This document shows positions 5,420 to 6,593 of a stretch of 6,593 nt of DNA, in pieces. Source of the DNA: Sphaerochaetaceae bacterium (GTDB lineage: Bacteria > Spirochaetota > Spirochaetia > Sphaerochaetales > Sphaerochaetaceae); contig JAEDOD010000095.1 in the NCBI GenBank assembly GCA_016302165.1, forward strand, positions 1 through 6,593, in the 5' to 3' direction. How positions within the stretch are numbered: the first letter of the stretch is position 1; each line of letters starts with the position of its first letter. A program made the translations under genes and the position numbers. Under the pieces are notes generated by a model. That model made no database searches, had not been told where the DNA came from, and saw only the letters and a program-made list of their open reading frames with translations.

Positions 5420-6487
5420 ATGGGCAAAATCCCACGACTAGACATTTCCCTCAAGCAATTTGAAAAACTCGTTCTGAACACTAACCCGATGTTCAATGTA
5501 ATTCCACTTAAGGTGAAGATGACATTCACTGAGCTGAACAGTACAGAGCTTAAGAATCTGGAGGAATATGCCAATATTGTGGATGGAACCATAGAGCGCT
5601 GGCTTCTGGTTCCAGATGTTCTTCCTCTTGGAGCCTTGTCCTACATAATCGACAGAGCCTTCGGTCTTCTTCCTGAACCCAACAACGTCTTCGTCCTTCC
5701 TGATGAAGACTGGTTCAGGGTATGCCCTGATATGGGAGTCTTCATGGACTACTGCGGTTCTGTCTTCGATAATCCCACAGATATTGCATACTCTGAATGC
5801 ATGGGAGAGGTGTCATATTCCAACAAGAGAGGCTTCCCGCCAATCTTCCCTGCTTTGGTGCTCCCTTCCTTCGTCACATATGAAGATGCCCAGAAAGCCG
5901 TCAAGGAATCCTTTTCGGATCTCCTGGGTAAGAAAATCGACTACAAGGGAAAGAAGATGAAGTTTGAGGAGTGTCCTGCAGACCTGGACTTCTTCGCCTC
6001 CTACTCTGGCAAGGGAGAGGAATTCATGTTCTTCGATAACCTTGCCCTGGATATGCAGCTTAGGGATGTTCTCCAGAGGGAGGGAAGAAAGCTCTATTCC
6101 CTTAGGGACAGACCTGTGACCAAGAGAGCTCTTGATGACAAGAGAAAGGCAAAGCCATTTACAGAAAAACTGCTGATGGTCCGTCCTGGGGACGAGGGTG
6201 AGGATGCCTACACCTTCGAGATTTCAATTCCCGAAAACGTGTACTCCATAATCAATGAAGGCTTCCTTTCCGTTGAAGACTATGTGGAGTCTATAAAGTA
6301 TGTTCTCCGCAACTGCACTCCAGACTGCATATACAAGAAAGGATATGACCTTTTCGGACCTGACCAGCTTTTCTACCATGACTTCATCATGGCAATCCAT
6401 AGCGGGGACGCCGAATCCTATATGCAGGAAGCCAAAAGCTGCGGATGGAAGGAGCCGTATGTGGACCTGAAGTGGGTTCTCAGATAG
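5420..6487 (+). CDS. pRiA4b ORF-3-like protein of unknown function
   Basis: This 355-residue soluble protein has no signal peptide or membrane segment. Residues 27-93 (VIPLKVKMTF, then IERWLLVPDVLPLGALSYIIDRAFGL at 58-83) resemble the N-terminal half of pRiA4b ORF-3-like proteins (usual form V-W-R-R-L-x-V-P followed by LG-L--I-Q-AFGW). The C-terminal part also fits: a strand YTFEISI (264-270), then a cysteine-containing stretch (C299, C303), DLFG and YHDFIMAI (319-326), and a closing WKEPYVDLKWVL (343-354) like the family's C-terminal F-DP--FDL--V. Between the halves (about 95-260) lies a long divergent insert. The function of this family is not established. The start is set by AGGAG (5410-5414), which overlaps the pfk stop and lies 5 bases before ATG. 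As the last gene of the unit it is cotranscribed with pfk. Assignment is by recalled pattern only. Confidence 0.85.
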   Translation: MGKIPRLDISLKQFEKLVLNTNPMFNVIPLKVKMTFTELNSTELKNLEEYANIVDGTIERWLLVPDVLPLGALSYIIDRAFGLLPEPNNVFVLPDEDWFRVCPDMGVFMDYCGSVFDNPTDIAYSECMGEVSYSNKRGFPPIFPALVLPSFVTYEDAQKAVKESFSDLLGKKIDYKGKKMKFEECPADLDFFASYSGKGEEFMFFDNLALDMQLRDVLQREGRKLYSLRDRPVTKRALDDKRKAKPFTEKLLMVRPGDEGEDAYTFEISIPENVYSIINEGFLSVEDYVESIKYVLRNCTPDCIYKKGYDLFGPDQLFYHDFIMAIHSGDAESYMQEAKSCGWKEPYVDLKWVLR

Positions 6488-6490
6488 ACG

Positions 6491-6526
6491 AAAGGAGAGG
6501 ATGCCTTAGAGTGTCCTCTCTTTTTT
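6491..6526 (+). terminator. Rho-independent terminator of the four-gene unit
   Basis: GAGAGGA (6495-6501) pairs with TCCTCTC (6514-6520), extended by A-T and G-T pairs at the base (AAAG 6491-6494 with TTTT after 6520) and by weak pairs inside, and is followed by TTTTTT (6521-6526). It starts 3 bases after the stop at 6487. On the minus strand only three Ts follow the stem, so it should act mainly on plus-strand transcripts. Confidence 0.88.
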
Positions 6527-6593
6527 CATCACTTCTCCCATGACCAGAAGAGCCTCCTCTCTCACCAATGACAAAAGGATCCATCTTGGAACA
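6506..6593 (-). CDS. Possible C-terminal end of a convergent gene (partial)
   Basis: Reading leftward from base 6592, one minus-strand frame stays open for 28 codons and stops at TAA (6508-6506), ending in VMGEVMKKERTL. It uses AGA/AGG arginine and GGA glycine codons like its neighbours, and its charged helical end looks like a normal protein C-terminus. The stop would lie in the loop of the terminator at 6491-6526, so the two transcripts would converge there. A second minus-strand frame is also open here and the piece is short, so the call is tentative; no family is recognised. Confidence 0.35.
   Translation of the reverse strand, partial: VPRWILLSLVREEALLVMGEVMKKERTL

Noticed and set aside
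1..6593. CRISPR array, tRNA, rRNA or riboswitch
   Set aside because: No regularly spaced repeats, cloverleaf or conserved RNA motif was seen. The only non-coding stretches are 1-244, 2360-2444 and the tail after 6487, all too short or otherwise explained.

Overview
The window is a compact stretch of bacterial chromosome with five complete genes, all on the plus strand, and probably the last codons of a convergent gene at the right edge. Mid-range G+C, arginine codons mostly AGA/AGG, and a long phosphofructokinase of the trypanosome/spirochaete type (Gly in GGDGT with Lys in PKTIDND) suggest a spirochaete, perhaps near Treponema or Sphaerochaeta. That placement is an inference from protein resemblance and was not tested by a search.

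Layout. Bases 1-244 are AT-rich and non-coding: imperfect ACATnATGTC repeats, a small hairpin, a clear rho-independent terminator for something upstream (71-94), and an extended -10 promoter whose predicted start point falls on the A of the ligA start codon. ligA (245-2359) encodes a full-length NAD-dependent DNA ligase ending in a sliding-clamp-binding type pentapeptide, QLELF. An 85-base gap follows, with a perfect hairpin (2379-2394), an AT-rich inverted repeat with ModE-operator-like geometry (2400-2421) and a strong Shine-Dalgarno sequence.

From 2445 to 6487 four genes are packed with almost no spacing: a fold-type I PLP aminotransferase; a stand-alone ModE-type winged helix-turn-helix protein whose start overlaps the aminotransferase stop by 10 bases; a 6-phosphofructokinase starting 1 base after the regulator; and a protein resembling pRiA4b ORF-3, starting 8 bases after the phosphofructokinase. 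A strong terminator follows (6491-6526). The four genes look like one transcription unit, with ligA possibly reading in as well because no terminator separates them.

Functionally, ligA is housekeeping replication and repair. The second unit joins amino-acid/keto-acid metabolism, a small DNA-binding regulator with no visible sensor domain, a key glycolytic enzyme and a protein of unknown role. The most interesting reading is that the ModE-like protein controls its own operon, including pfk, through the inverted repeat at 2400-2421; this is inference. No mobile element is complete, and no CRISPR array, tRNA or rRNA was seen.
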